From contig NZ_LRML01000005.1 in NCBI RefSeq assembly GCF_001647285.1, positions 186,001 through 250,000 of the forward strand: a stretch of DNA of 64,000 bases. Direction: 5' to 3'. The position numbers and the translations under genes were made by a program. The notes under the pieces were generated by a model. That model was not told the origin of the DNA and ran no database searches. It worked only from the letters and a program-made list of their open reading frames with translations. Shown here piece after piece: positions 46,504-55,178 of the stretch (within the stretch, counting starts at the first letter, position 1; every line of letters begins with the position of its first letter). This stretch comes from Rufibacter roseus (GTDB taxonomy: Bacteria; Bacteroidota; Bacteroidia; Cytophagales; Hymenobacteraceae).

Positions 46504-48918
46504 ATGAAATGGCTCAAAGCTGCTCTGGCAACTGTTTTAACTCTGTTGATCATCTACGCGCTTAACCGCACCTTTGGCATAGTACCAGCTTTAGGACCTT
46601 TTCTAAGCCCTTATGAAGGGTTCTGGCGAAACGGAGAACAGGTAGGTGACTTTGAGTCTGAGGAGCTCACGTTGCACGGACTGCAGCAACCGGTGCAGGT
46701 GCGGTTAGATTCTCTCCGGATTCCGCACGTGTTCGCGCAGAACGACCACGACCTGTACTTTGCCCAAGGCTATCTCACCGCCAAAGACCGTCTCTGGCAG
46801 ATGGAGTTTATGACGCACGCCGCAGCAGGACGTTTGTCTGAAGTAGTGGGTGATATGGCGCTGGAGATGGACCGCTACCAACGCCGCATGGGCATGTTAG
46901 AATCAGCAAAAGCTTCTTTGAAAAAACTGCAAGCCAACCCCAAAAGCCGATTGGCCATGGATGCCTACAGTGCTGGGGTAAATGCCTATATCAGCCAACT
47001 CTCGCCAGCAGATTATCAGGTAGAATACAAGCTGCTGCACTACAAGCCCGAGCCTTGGAGCCCACTCAAGATTTCATTGCTACTCAAAATGCTGGCCATG
47101 GATATGACGGGATATTCTGATGACCTTCGCATGACCAACGTGCTCCGGAAGTACGGCCCTGAAGTAATTAAAGACCTGTTCCCCGATTATCCCTTCCGTG
47201 AGGAGCCTATTATTCCGGAAGGTATCAAACCAGACTTCACACCTCTGCCTGTACCACCCACTCCCGCTGACTTTATGGCTCAGGCCTTGTCTCACGCACT
47301 GGAACGGCAGAAGCCCGAAAATTTAGGCAGTAACAACTGGGCAGTGGCCGGCACTAAGACGGCTAACGGATATCCTTTACTGGCGTCTGACCCGCACCTG
47401 GGCTTGAGCTTGCCTTCCATCTGGCACGCCATACAGCTGCACGCGCCTGGCGTGAACACCTTTGGCGTTACAATTCCGGGCGCACCTGGCGTAGGCATTG
47501 GCTTTAACGAACATATTGCTTGGGGCATGACCAACGTGGGCGCCGATGTGCTGGACTGGTACGAAATTACGTTCAAAGACAGCACTTTTCAGCAATACAG
47601 GCACAACGACCAATGGAAACCGGTGCGGCTGGTGGTAGAGGAAATAAAAGTGAAAGGAGGCGGCACTGTGGTCGACACAGTGCTGTACACGCACCACGGC
47701 CCTATTGCTTATCTGCCAAATGAAACTGCCTTCCGCAGCCGCAACACACCCGTTGGCCACGCCCTCCGCTGGACCGGCCACGACACCCAAAATGAGTTGC
47801 TGGCTTTATATGAGATAAACCGTTCGCAGAATTTCCCAGAGTTTAGAAAAGCTATCACGCATTGGGCCGCGCCCGCTTTCAACTTTGTGTACGCCGACAG
47901 TAGCAACATTGCCATTGTCTCCAACGGTCTGTTCCCGCTCAAATGGACTGGGCAGGGCAAATTTCTGCTGAACGGCGCCAACCCCACCCACGACTGGCAA
48001 GGCTGGGTTCCCATGGACCAGGTGCCAGCCGTGCTGAACCCCGACCGTGGCTTTGTAAGTTCTGCCAACCAGACGCCGGTGAGCCCGAAAGATTATCCTT
48101 ATTACTTAGGCTCCAGCTTTGCCGGATATGAGCGCAGCGCCCGCATCAACCAGCGTCTCACCAGCATGACCCAAGCCACGCCAGACAGTTTCCGGCTGCT
48201 GCAAACCGACACCTATAGTTTTGTTCCCAAAAACGTTCTGCCCACGCTGCTGCAGCTCATAGATCAAGCCTCGCTTACAGCAGAACAGAAGAGAGTCTAC
48301 CAAACCTTAGCCAGCTGGAATTATCATTATGATGCAAATAAAATAGCGCCTTCCGTTTTCGAGGAATGGTGGCAGAACTTCGCCCAAGCCGTCTGGTCAG
48401 ATGAGTTCCCGGCAGACCAATTCAAAGCCCCTGCCCGCGACCGCCTGGTGCAAATGATTTTACAGGAGCCAACAGCCCGCTGGTTTGATGATGTGACCAC
48501 GCCGATAAAAGAAACCATGGCAGACCTAGCCAACGCCACCTTCAGAGCCGTGGCTGATAGCGCAGCCTCTGGCGAAGAAAAAGAGTGGGAGTGGGGTCAT
48601 GCTAAAAACTCCAACATACGGCACCTGGCACAGCTACCAGGTTTCGGACAGAAACTCTACAGCGGCGGCAGCGCCAACTCCATCAACGCCCTCAACGGCA
48701 GCCACGGCCCTGCTTGGCGAATGGTGGTACAGATGGGGCCAACGGTAAAAGCCTGGGGTGTGTACCCCGGCGGCCAAAGCGGAAACCCCGGCAGCCCGTT
48801 CTATGACAACCAGCTGGAAGACTGGCAAAAAGGCAACCTGCACCAGCTGCTGTTTCTAAGAAGCGCAGAGGATAGGCCAGAGCAGACGGGGGTGGTGTGG
48901 AAGTTGAAGGGAAAATAG
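46504..48918 (+). CDS. Penicillin acylase family Ntn-hydrolase
   Basis: 804 residues from the ATG at 46504 (MKWLKAALATVLTLLIIYAL, a signal or anchor helix); a GTG at 46435 is less likely. The proenzyme should cut itself before S276 in LGSNNWAVAG, making the catalytic N-terminal Ser of the beta chain. Family segments: RIPHVFAQNDHDLYFAQGYL, DRLWQMEFMTHAAAGRLSE, ASDPHLGLSLPSIWH, SGGSANSINA and a C-terminal PGGQSGNPGSPFYDNQ. Natural substrates may be acyl-homoserine lactones or other amides; this cannot be told from sequence. Confidence 0.93.
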   Translation: MKWLKAALATVLTLLIIYALNRTFGIVPALGPFLSPYEGFWRNGEQVGDFESEELTLHGLQQPVQVRLDSLRIPHVFAQNDHDLYFAQGYLTAKDRLWQMEFMTHAAAGRLSEVVGDMALEMDRYQRRMGMLESAKASLKKLQANPKSRLAMDAYSAGVNAYISQLSPADYQVEYKLLHYKPEPWSPLKISLLLKMLAMDMTGYSDDLRMTNVLRKYGPEVIKDLFPDYPFREEPIIPEGIKPDFTPLPVPPTPADFMAQALSHALERQKPENLGSNNWAVAGTKTANGYPLLASDPHLGLSLPSIWHAIQLHAPGVNTFGVTIPGAPGVGIGFNEHIAWGMTNVGADVLDWYEITFKDSTFQQYRHNDQWKPVRLVVEEIKVKGGGTVVDTVLYTHHGPIAYLPNETAFRSRNTPVGHALRWTGHDTQNELLALYEINRSQNFPEFRKAITHWAAPAFNFVYADSSNIAIVSNGLFPLKWTGQGKFLLNGANPTHDWQGWVPMDQVPAVLNPDRGFVSSANQTPVSPKDYPYYLGSSFAGYERSARINQRLTSMTQATPDSFRLLQTDTYSFVPKNVLPTLLQLIDQASLTAEQKRVYQTLASWNYHYDANKIAPSVFEEWWQNFAQAVWSDEFPADQFKAPARDRLVQMILQEPTARWFDDVTTPIKETMADLANATFRAVADSAASGEEKEWEWGHAKNSNIRHLAQLPGFGQKLYSGGSANSINALNGSHGPAWRMVVQMGPTVKAWGVYPGGQSGNPGSPFYDNQLEDWQKGNLHQLLFLRSAEDRPEQTGVVWKLKGK

Positions 48919-48937
48919 TTTTTAGCATTACTTAATA

Positions 48938-49711
48938 ATGAAGGCAGCATTCCGGATGATGATTTTATGCCTGTTTTTCTCCTGTTCACAACAGGAGAAA
49001 AACTCTGTTTCTCCCCAAGCTGTATCAATCAATGATGTAACTGAAGACAAAGCAGCAACAAAAAACACAGCCAAAGAAGTGGAGAAGCCAGCAACTCCTG
49101 TTTGTAATTATGACAATGATGTTTCGGACTTAGGATTGGGCCTTGTTCAAGCTCCAACCACCTTTGAGTTGTTCAATGATAGCCTCCTCACCAATTTGTT
49201 TTTACAATGGGACATGCACTCCAGTGACACGCCTCCCAAACCTTTATGCTCTAAATATTACATGCCAGAGTACGGCATTATGCACTTTATATGCCTTCAA
49301 AAGACAAGTACGTATTTTAAAGTGCTTGTAAACTTCAATGAAGTAAAATATTTCCCCGCTACTACTGAATATCAGTTCCAAACTTGGGAGAACTATATTC
49401 TCTCTTCTTATGGTATTAGGAGAACAACTAGTGAAGATGGGAGCATTGCTTATCATCAGTCTCTAAGAAGTTCTCCTTCTGAATCAGCAAAATCAATAGA
49501 AATTCCAGAGGGACTAGAGAACTTTTGCCCTAGAGAAATAAAAGGTGACTGGGTTAAAGTAACATATGATTGCTTTTACAATGTAGAGGAGCCAATGAAC
49601 GAAGGAGAGCCATGTCACAATTACATTAACAAATGTAAAAACCCAACCTCAGGTTGGTTAAGGTGGCGCCAAAAGAACAAAATTTTGATAGATATATTTT
49701 TGATGCCCTAA
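48938..49711 (+). CDS. Hypothetical lipoprotein, AT-rich
   Basis: 257 residues. Signal peptide with lipobox FFSC (Cys about 16), a Ser/Thr/Lys-rich spacer, then a domain with many Cys (about 58, 104, 119, 204, 220, 236, 241) that probably forms disulfides. No family recognised. Base composition is visibly more AT-rich than the neighbours, a possible sign of transfer. It lies 19 bp after the acylase gene. Confidence 0.7.
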   Translation: MKAAFRMMILCLFFSCSQQEKNSVSPQAVSINDVTEDKAATKNTAKEVEKPATPVCNYDNDVSDLGLGLVQAPTTFELFNDSLLTNLFLQWDMHSSDTPPKPLCSKYYMPEYGIMHFICLQKTSTYFKVLVNFNEVKYFPATTEYQFQTWENYILSSYGIRRTTSEDGSIAYHQSLRSSPSESAKSIEIPEGLENFCPREIKGDWVKVTYDCFYNVEEPMNEGEPCHNYINKCKNPTSGWLRWRQKNKILIDIFLMP

Positions 49712-49719
49712 TCCTTTGC

Positions 49720-49755
49720 GTTTTCCGCCTCTTTTCCCAAAAACAGCTCTAAAAC
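49720..49755. repeat. 36-bp palindromic repeat, copy 15
   Basis: Left GTTTTCCGCCTCTTTT, right AAAACAGCTCTAAAAC. It lies 8 bp after a stop codon and 10 bp before the next start. Confidence 0.8.
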
Positions 49756-49765
49756 ACCAACGTCT

Positions 49766-50098
49766 ATGCTCTTTCTCCTCATACTGCTCCTCAGCCTGAT
49801 TGCCCAGCTTTTCCTGCCTTGGTGGAGCTTGGCTGTTGTCTGCTTTTTGATAGCCGCCTGGAAAGCCCGGCACGGCGGGCACGCTTTTTTAGCGGGTTTC
49901 GGAGCAATTGCGCTTTTATGGTTGGGAGCGGCGTTGTTCTGGCACTTTGCCTCTGAAGGAATTCTGACCGAACGCGTGGCAGCCATGATGACAGCCAGTT
50001 CCACCATTTTACTGTTCGTGGCTACAGTGGCATTGGGTGGTTTGGTTGGCGGCCTAAGTGCTATGTCCGGCTTTTATGTTAGGCGGGCGCTGGGGTAG
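49766..50098 (+). CDS. Small membrane protein of unknown function
   Basis: 110 residues with about four membrane helices (MLFLLILLLSLIAQLFL; WSLAVVCFLIAAW; AGFGAIALLWLGAALFWHF; STILLFVATVALGGLVGGL). The first loop holds KARHGGH. Not recognised. It sits between two 36-bp repeats, one starting 1 bp after its stop. Confidence 0.7.
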   Translation: MLFLLILLLSLIAQLFLPWWSLAVVCFLIAAWKARHGGHAFLAGFGAIALLWLGAALFWHFASEGILTERVAAMMTASSTILLFVATVALGGLVGGLSAMSGFYVRRALG

Positions 50099-50099
50099 C

Positions 50100-50135
50100 G
50101 TTTTAGGCTTATTTTTTAAAAAACATGGCAAAAAT
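50100..50135. repeat. 36-bp palindromic repeat, copy 16
   Basis: Left GTTTTAGGCTTATTTT, right AAAACATGGCAAAAAT. It begins 1 bp after the stop of the small membrane protein gene. Confidence 0.7.
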
Positions 50136-50216
50136 GTAGTTAATAACTAGATCAAACCCGCTTTTATTCTACCATATATTGATAATTATCAGCGCCTTTA
50201 AGGACAAATCAAAATT

Positions 50217-50236
50217 ATATCTGCAAAAGCAGATAT
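50217..50236 (+). promoter_or_regulatory. Leader hairpin upstream of the 50267 gene
   Basis: ATATCTGC-AAAA-GCAGATAT followed by TTTTATCTTG, 30 bp before the ATG. It could be a short attenuator or an operator overlapping the promoter; the sequence does not decide which. Confidence 0.4.
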
Positions 50237-50266
50237 TTTTATCTTGCGGTAAATCTGCCCCTAATC

Positions 50267-51448
50267 ATGAAACTCCTGCTCGCTCTTATAGTTGTTTTCT
50301 TGCTGTCATTTTCGGTAAAAGCCCAAACAGACCAGCCGCCTTACCGGCTTTCCGCTGAGTTGCAAAGGCAAATAGAACAGGATACTGTTCCATGGAAAAT
50401 GCAGAAAGCCGCCTGGGCTTATTCGTTCATGGGCGACTACCCAAAAGCGTTAGAGGCGTGGGCTACACAGTACGGTAACATGAATCGCAAAGTCACCGCC
50501 CAAGACAGCGCCACCTTCGCCGCCTACACCCCCAGAAACGCCACCGAGTATATTCTGCAACAGGCCCCTCAGGAGCAGATTCTCATCATCAATGAAGCGC
50601 ACCACAACCCGTTGCACCGCACATTTACGCAATCTTTACTGGAAGATTTGCACAAGCAGGGCTACCGGTATTTAGGCTTAGAAGGACTTTACCAGCAAGA
50701 CAGCCTAATTAACCAACGAAAATATCCGGTGCAGGAAAGTGGCTACTACGCCAAAGAACCGCAGTTCGGAAATTTGATCAGAGAAGCCATGCGTCTGGGC
50801 TTTACAGTGTTCGGCTACGATGCCGAGGGCAACGGCAAAGTGCGGGAAATTGGGCAGGCGCGCAACATCCAAAAAGTACTTCAGCGCGACCCGAAGGCCA
50901 AAATCATCCTCCACTGCGGGTTTGACCACATCAACGAAGGCCCTTCTCAGGCTTGGGAGAAAGCCATGGCTGGCCGTCTGAAGGAATTCACCGGCATTGA
51001 TCCCTTCACAATTGACCAGGAAGCTTACACCGAAACCAGCGACAACCGTTTTGACCAGCCGTTCTTTCAGCTTTCGCGCTTAGATTACCCAGCGGTGTAC
51101 GTGCATAAAGACACAGGCAAGCCCTTTGCCGGAAGCGGCCAGTACCGTACTGTAGATGCCGTAGTGGTGCACCCCAGAACCACCTACGTTTCCGGCCGAC
51201 CCAATTGGCTTTGGTTTGGTGGGAAAAGAAAATCTTACCAAATTCCGCCAGCTAAAATAAAACTTGGTTTCCCTTGCCTGGTGATGGCCTACAAAGCCGG
51301 AGAGAATGAGTTAGCCGTACCTATGGATGTGGTAGAATTCAACAGCGCGCAAGACATAAAGCCGCTGGTGCTGCCCAAAGGCTCATACCGCGTAAAACTC
51401 AAAGACAGCACCGGCAAAGAACAAGAACTGCAAGTACGGGTGAAGTAG
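50267..51448 (+). CDS. Exported EreA/ChaN-like fold protein
   Basis: 393 residues. Signal peptide (about 1-20, ending VKAQ), a short helical part, then a domain with NEAHHNPLHR (109-118), YLGLEGL (about 136) and HCGFDH (about 219). This spacing of an E-H-H motif, an LEG strand and a later His motif recalls the EreA/ChaN/TraB group of esterase- or haem-binding-like folds. The match is by motif only. A beta-rich C-terminal part of about 100 residues follows. Function unknown; export is clear. Confidence 0.65.
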   Translation: MKLLLALIVVFLLSFSVKAQTDQPPYRLSAELQRQIEQDTVPWKMQKAAWAYSFMGDYPKALEAWATQYGNMNRKVTAQDSATFAAYTPRNATEYILQQAPQEQILIINEAHHNPLHRTFTQSLLEDLHKQGYRYLGLEGLYQQDSLINQRKYPVQESGYYAKEPQFGNLIREAMRLGFTVFGYDAEGNGKVREIGQARNIQKVLQRDPKAKIILHCGFDHINEGPSQAWEKAMAGRLKEFTGIDPFTIDQEAYTETSDNRFDQPFFQLSRLDYPAVYVHKDTGKPFAGSGQYRTVDAVVVHPRTTYVSGRPNWLWFGGKRKSYQIPPAKIKLGFPCLVMAYKAGENELAVPMDVVEFNSAQDIKPLVLPKGSYRVKLKDSTGKEQELQVRVK

Positions 51449-51454
51449 TTGTTT

Positions 51455-51489
51455 TCGTTATCCGTTACTCGTTGTTCGTTATTCGGTAA
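51455..51489. repeat. Heptamer tandem array
   Basis: Five 7-bp units, TCGTTAT, CCGTTAC, TCGTTGT, TCGTTAT and TCGGTAA, starting 6 bp after a stop codon. It resembles in period the heptamer arrays flanking the gene at 62207. Confidence 0.75.
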
Positions 51490-51510
51490 TCCCGCTGAAG
51501 TCACCATCCT

Positions 51511-51546
51511 GTTTTCGGCCTCTTTTTCAGAAAACAAGCCAAAAAC
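51511..51546. repeat. 36-bp palindromic repeat, copy 17
   Basis: Left GTTTTCGGCCTCTTTT, right AAAACAAGCCAAAAAC. It lies 21 bp after the heptamer array. Confidence 0.85.
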
Positions 51547-51703
51547 ATTTCTCACATCCCCCCCAACTTGTAGCTAGCTCAAAAGACCTCGTAGCGTCCG
51601 GAGGACCTGCGACCTCTGCGCCAGCAACCACTGAAAATCCCACACCAGAATTTTTTTTCAAATTGCTGTAATGTTCTCTTACCGTCGCCGTCTCTGTTAT
51701 TGA

Positions 51704-52213
51704 ATGGACTTACAAGAGTTTAAAATCAAGGTACTCCCCAGCAAGCAAAAGCTGTACAGGCTGGCGCTTTTCATGCTCCAGAACAAGGAGGAGGCCGAGG
51801 ATATTTTGCAGGACGTGTTCCTGAAACTCTGGACCATTAAGCACAAGCTGCACGCCTACGCCAGCATTGAGGCGCTGGCCATGAGCACTACCAAAAACCT
51901 ATGCCTGGACAAACTCAGAAGCAAGCGCAACAAACACATGGTAGATGTGGTGGACCTGGAACTGGACTCTCACGAAACCAACCCCTACCAGCGCTATGAG
52001 CAGGCCGACCAGGTAAGCAAGGTGCAGGAACTACTGAAGGATTTGCCCGAGCAACAGCGGCTGGTACTGCACCTGCGCGACGTGGAGGGTTATTCTTACG
52101 AAGAAATTGAACAGGTAACGGGCATTCAGGTAAACGCGCTGCGGGTAACCTTGTCCAGAGCCAGAAAAAGTGTGCGCGACGGTCTTTTAAAGATGGAAAA
52201 CTATGCCCTTTGA
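51704..52213 (+). CDS. ECF-type RNA polymerase sigma factor
   Basis: 169 residues. Region 2 with NKEEAEDILQDVFLKLW (about 27-43) and region 4 with LPEQQRLVLHLRDVEGYSYEEIEQ followed by TGIQVNALRVTLSRARKSVRD (about 117-160), the DNA-binding helix-turn-helix. No extra domains. The stop overlaps the start of the next gene by 11 bp, so the sigma factor and its likely antagonist are translationally coupled. Confidence 0.94.
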   Translation: MDLQEFKIKVLPSKQKLYRLALFMLQNKEEAEDILQDVFLKLWTIKHKLHAYASIEALAMSTTKNLCLDKLRSKRNKHMVDVVDLELDSHETNPYQRYEQADQVSKVQELLKDLPEQQRLVLHLRDVEGYSYEEIEQVTGIQVNALRVTLSRARKSVRDGLLKMENYAL

Positions 52214-53144
52214 GCAGATAGAGACTTTACTGGAGAAATACTACAACGGCGATACGTCTTTAGAGGAAGAACGCCAGCTAAAAGATTATTTCAAACAAAC
52301 CAAGCTGCTGCCAGACCACCTAAAGGTTCACGCCATCCAGTTTGAAGCTTATGACCAAGAGCAAAAGGTTGAGCTAGACAAGTTTCTGAATGACGACTGG
52401 CTGTTTGAGAAAATTGAAGGACCAGCCTTGGCGAGCCAAACAATATTGGCAAAGCCGAAGAGCAGAAACTTCTTTAGCCAATACAGCTGGCAAATAGCTG
52501 CGAGCATCAGCTTGTTGTTGGTAGCTTTCTGGGCGGGTAATTATTATAACAGCGCAACTGAAGTTGTGACTGCACCAACCCCTACCATAGCGGTTCAGGC
52601 GCCAACTCAAGAGCAAGAACCTGCTGCAGCAAACCAAATTCAGGCAGAACCTACAGAAACAGCCTCCGCGAGTACAGAAACTCAACTTCCACCGAGCGTT
52701 GAGCCAGAAGAACGCTTAACTCCTTCGCCACGGCGGCAAACAAGAACAGTACTAGCCGCCGCTACCACCGTGGCTGACGCCTCGGCCAGTGAGCGTTTGC
52801 AGATGGTGCGTCAGGAGTTGGAGACAGATGGCCTTACCCCTGAAGAGAACCAAAAAGTTATTCGGCAGCTGGTGAAAACCATGAACCAAGACAACAACGT
52901 GAACGTGCGACTAGCCGCCTGCGAAGCCTTGTACAAGTTCAGAGAGCACCCAGAGGCGCGCAAGGCTTTTATTCAGGCGCTGGGCACGCAGACAGACCCC
53001 ATCATGCAAATCACGCTGATTGAAGTAGTGACCAGCCTGAAAGAGAAAACTGCGGTGCCGCAGCTGCAAAACCTTGTGGGCCGCGACGATTTATTACCCA
53101 TTGTAAAATACAAAGCACAAGAGGGTCTGGGCACCCTCATATAA
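52203..53144 (+). CDS. Probable anti-sigma factor with C-terminal HEAT repeats
   Basis: 313 residues. A cytoplasmic N-terminal part (about 1-95) starts PFEQIETLLEKYYNGDTSLEEERQL split by a turn, like anti-sigma domains of this phylum; one membrane helix at about 97-115 (IAASISLLLVAFWAGNYY); a Gln/Glu/Pro/Thr-rich spacer; then HEAT-type helical repeats (about 225-313). No zinc motif was seen. Overlap with the sigma gene and topology support the anti-sigma role. HEAT repeats on the outer side could sense envelope ligands. Confidence 0.82.
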   Translation: MPFEQIETLLEKYYNGDTSLEEERQLKDYFKQTKLLPDHLKVHAIQFEAYDQEQKVELDKFLNDDWLFEKIEGPALASQTILAKPKSRNFFSQYSWQIAASISLLLVAFWAGNYYNSATEVVTAPTPTIAVQAPTQEQEPAAANQIQAEPTETASASTETQLPPSVEPEERLTPSPRRQTRTVLAAATTVADASASERLQMVRQELETDGLTPEENQKVIRQLVKTMNQDNNVNVRLAACEALYKFREHPEARKAFIQALGTQTDPIMQITLIEVVTSLKEKTAVPQLQNLVGRDDLLPIVKYKAQEGLGTLI

Positions 53145-53163
53145 TCTTCAAAACCTTTACAAC

Positions 53164-54000
53164 ATGAAAAAATTAGTAGTAATGGCGTGGGCCTGCCTCA
53201 TGCTTACCGGAACCTCCTTTGCACAAGTAGCCGCTGGCGGCGGCGGGAGCACAAAAGAAAAAACCAACGCCAATGCTGTTAAAACTTATAAAATCAAATT
53301 AGGCAACGGCAAAGACAAAAAGGTGTTGTTCACCATGTTCAACAGCGGCGTAGATATTATTGGCTACAACGGTGACGAGGTCATTATTGAAACCAGTGAC
53401 TACACCCCACCACCCAAACGCGCCGAAGGCCTGAAGCCGCTCTACAATCAAACAGAAGACAATACAGATTTAGGTCTATCCGTACAGAAGGAAGGCAACA
53501 CCGTTACTATCACCAAAGCGTCTAGAACCGATGGAAATTATACAGTAAAAGTGCCAAGAAATGCTTCCATTGTGTACAAAGAAGCCAATTGGACCGGCGG
53601 CGACCTCTCCATCAAAGACTTGGACGGTGAAATTGAAGCCAAACTCAATAATGCTGAAGCTACCTTCACCAACGTCTCTGGCCCCGTGGTAGCCAACACC
53701 ACCGCTGGCTCTATTAAAATTGTTTTTTCCTCACTAAGCCAAGGTAAACCCAGTAGCCTATCTGCCGTGGCCGGTGACATAGACATTACGCTCCCAAGCA
53801 ATGCCAAAGCTGACTTCAAGCTCAAATCTTTGCAGGGTGAAATCTACACTGATTTTAACATGGAGGTGAAGCGGGAAACAAAAGAAGACCTGCCCCTGAT
53901 TGGCGGCGGCGGCAACATAGACGGCAAAATAAACGGCGGCGGCGTAGAAATTGCCGTGCAGAGCGTTACCAGCGACATCTTCATCCGGAAAAAGAAATAA
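53164..54000 (+). CDS. DUF4097-type exported beta-repeat protein (first)
   Basis: 278 residues. Signal peptide (about 1-20, ending SFAQ), a Gly/Lys spacer, then repeated beta units of the DUF4097 adhesin-like fold: GDLSIKDLDGEIEAKLNNAEATF, GSIKIVFSSL, GDIDITLPSNA and LQGEIYTDF. Such proteins make a beta-helix and are commonly found beside ECF sigma genes in this phylum. It follows the anti-sigma gene by 19 bp. Confidence 0.85.
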   Translation: MKKLVVMAWACLMLTGTSFAQVAAGGGGSTKEKTNANAVKTYKIKLGNGKDKKVLFTMFNSGVDIIGYNGDEVIIETSDYTPPPKRAEGLKPLYNQTEDNTDLGLSVQKEGNTVTITKASRTDGNYTVKVPRNASIVYKEANWTGGDLSIKDLDGEIEAKLNNAEATFTNVSGPVVANTTAGSIKIVFSSLSQGKPSSLSAVAGDIDITLPSNAKADFKLKSLQGEIYTDFNMEVKRETKEDLPLIGGGGNIDGKINGGGVEIAVQSVTSDIFIRKKK

Positions 54001-54030
54001 TTCACCTCCCCTAAAAAACACCTACTTCTT

Positions 54031-54738
54031 ATGAAAAATCTATTGATGGCGGCCCTGCTGCTGTGGGGCTCCCTGGCTGCGTATGCCCAAAAAAAAGTAG
54101 TAGAAAAGACTCTACCTGTTCCTGCTACTAACAAAGTAAAGTTGAATTTCAAGTTCGGAGACAACATCAAAGTCACTGCTTGGGACAAAAAAGAAGCTTA
54201 CGTGAAGGTAACCTATGAGATTAACGGCGGAACGCTGAACGAGGCTCTTCAACTTACCTTCACTCCCGGAAAAGACCAACTGCAAGTGCTCGCTGACCTG
54301 AACGAGGACCTCCTGAAAAACAGCAACTTTACCGGAGACTGCCCCGAAGGCTACAGCATGACCTTCAGTACCTATGTCAAAGAAAAAATTGAGAAAGGCT
54401 CCTGTACTCGCATTGACTACGAGGTTTTCCTGCCCCGCAACACAGACTTAACATTAGAAACCATCAACGGCGACATAGAATTGCGCGGCTTCACCGGCCC
54501 CATCAACGCCAAGTCCATCAGCGGGTTTGTAGACATGGACTGGTTCCAACAGAAAGGAGCCACCGTGGCACTTAAAACCATTACCGGCGAAGTTTTCTCT
54601 GACGTCAACATTGAATTCACCGGCAAACGCGAAACCATGCCCATTGTAGGTTACCAGCTCAAAGGCAACGTCAACAAAGGCGGGCCAGCCATCAAACTAG
54701 AAACCATCAGCAACAACATCTATTTCCGGCAGAAGTAG
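54031..54738 (+). CDS. DUF4097-type exported beta-repeat protein (second)
   Basis: 235 residues, a paralogue of the preceding protein with a signal peptide (about 1-20, ending AYAQK) and the same ending (NVNKGGPAIKLETISNNIYFRQK resembles KINGGGVEIAVQSVTSDIFIRKK; each given in part). Contains LTLETINGDIELRGFTG and LKTITGEVFSDVN. A central CPEGYSMTF and SCTRIDY could make a disulfide. It lies 30 bp after the first copy, as an old tandem duplication. Confidence 0.85.
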   Translation: MKNLLMAALLLWGSLAAYAQKKVVEKTLPVPATNKVKLNFKFGDNIKVTAWDKKEAYVKVTYEINGGTLNEALQLTFTPGKDQLQVLADLNEDLLKNSNFTGDCPEGYSMTFSTYVKEKIEKGSCTRIDYEVFLPRNTDLTLETINGDIELRGFTGPINAKSISGFVDMDWFQQKGATVALKTITGEVFSDVNIEFTGKRETMPIVGYQLKGNVNKGGPAIKLETISNNIYFRQK

Positions 54739-54904
54739 TTGCGACTGCGGTTGAAAAGAGTAGCTGAGGCAGAAGACTTAAGTTTCAAAGCGCATAAAGC
54801 ATATCCCTCTACCTCCCCGCTTATTCTAGCAGATTCCCCCTTTGAAGGGGGCAGGGGGATGTTACACAGGAGAACCCACACATTTCAGATGATTTATAAT
54901 GTAC

Positions 54905-54924
54905 GGACAGGTCGCGACCTGTCC
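54905..54924. repeat. 20-bp perfect palindrome, copy A
   Basis: GGACAGGTCG and its exact complement, centred on a CGCG core. The identical sequence recurs at 55032-55051, both inside the paired-arm structure. Confidence 0.9.
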
Positions 54925-55031
54925 AAAGACACTGGCCTGAAATGAAACTCTTGCTATGAAAAGAAAGGGCAAAAAATTCTTTGGCAGAGGCTGCACCCAT
55001 GCATAAATGAGACTGCCAGGGCAACCGCCAA

Positions 55032-55051
55032 GGACAGGTCGCGACCTGTCC
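55032..55051. repeat. 20-bp perfect palindrome, copy B
   Basis: Second identical copy, 127 bp from the first. Its outer neighbour bases differ, so only the palindrome itself is conserved. Confidence 0.9.
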
Positions 55052-55142
55052 CTACGAGTGAATGCCATCATCTGCTTGTGTAAACATCCCCCTGCCCCTT
55101 CAAAGGGGGAGTATCTGGTAGAGTAGCAAAATCCTCCCCAGC

Positions 55143-55178
55143 GTTTTAGGCCCGCTTTCCAGAAAACAAGCCGGAAAC
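55143..55178. repeat. 36-bp palindromic repeat, copy 18
   Basis: Left GTTTTAGGCCCGCTTT, right AAAACAAGCCGGAAAC. It lies 26 bp from the right arm of the paired-arm composite, as copy 12 does at the other locus. Confidence 0.75.

Larger units (their letters stand above)
54831..55116. repeat. Paired inverted arms, CCCCCTTTGAAGGGGG family (second locus)
   Basis: Left arm 54831-54867 (AGATTCCCCCTTTGAAGGGG, GCAGGGGGATGTTACAC) and right arm 55078-55116 (GTGTAAACATCCCCC, CCTTCAAAGGGGGAGTATCT) are inverted copies about 210 bp apart. They share the unit seen at 39078-39268. Confidence 0.85.
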
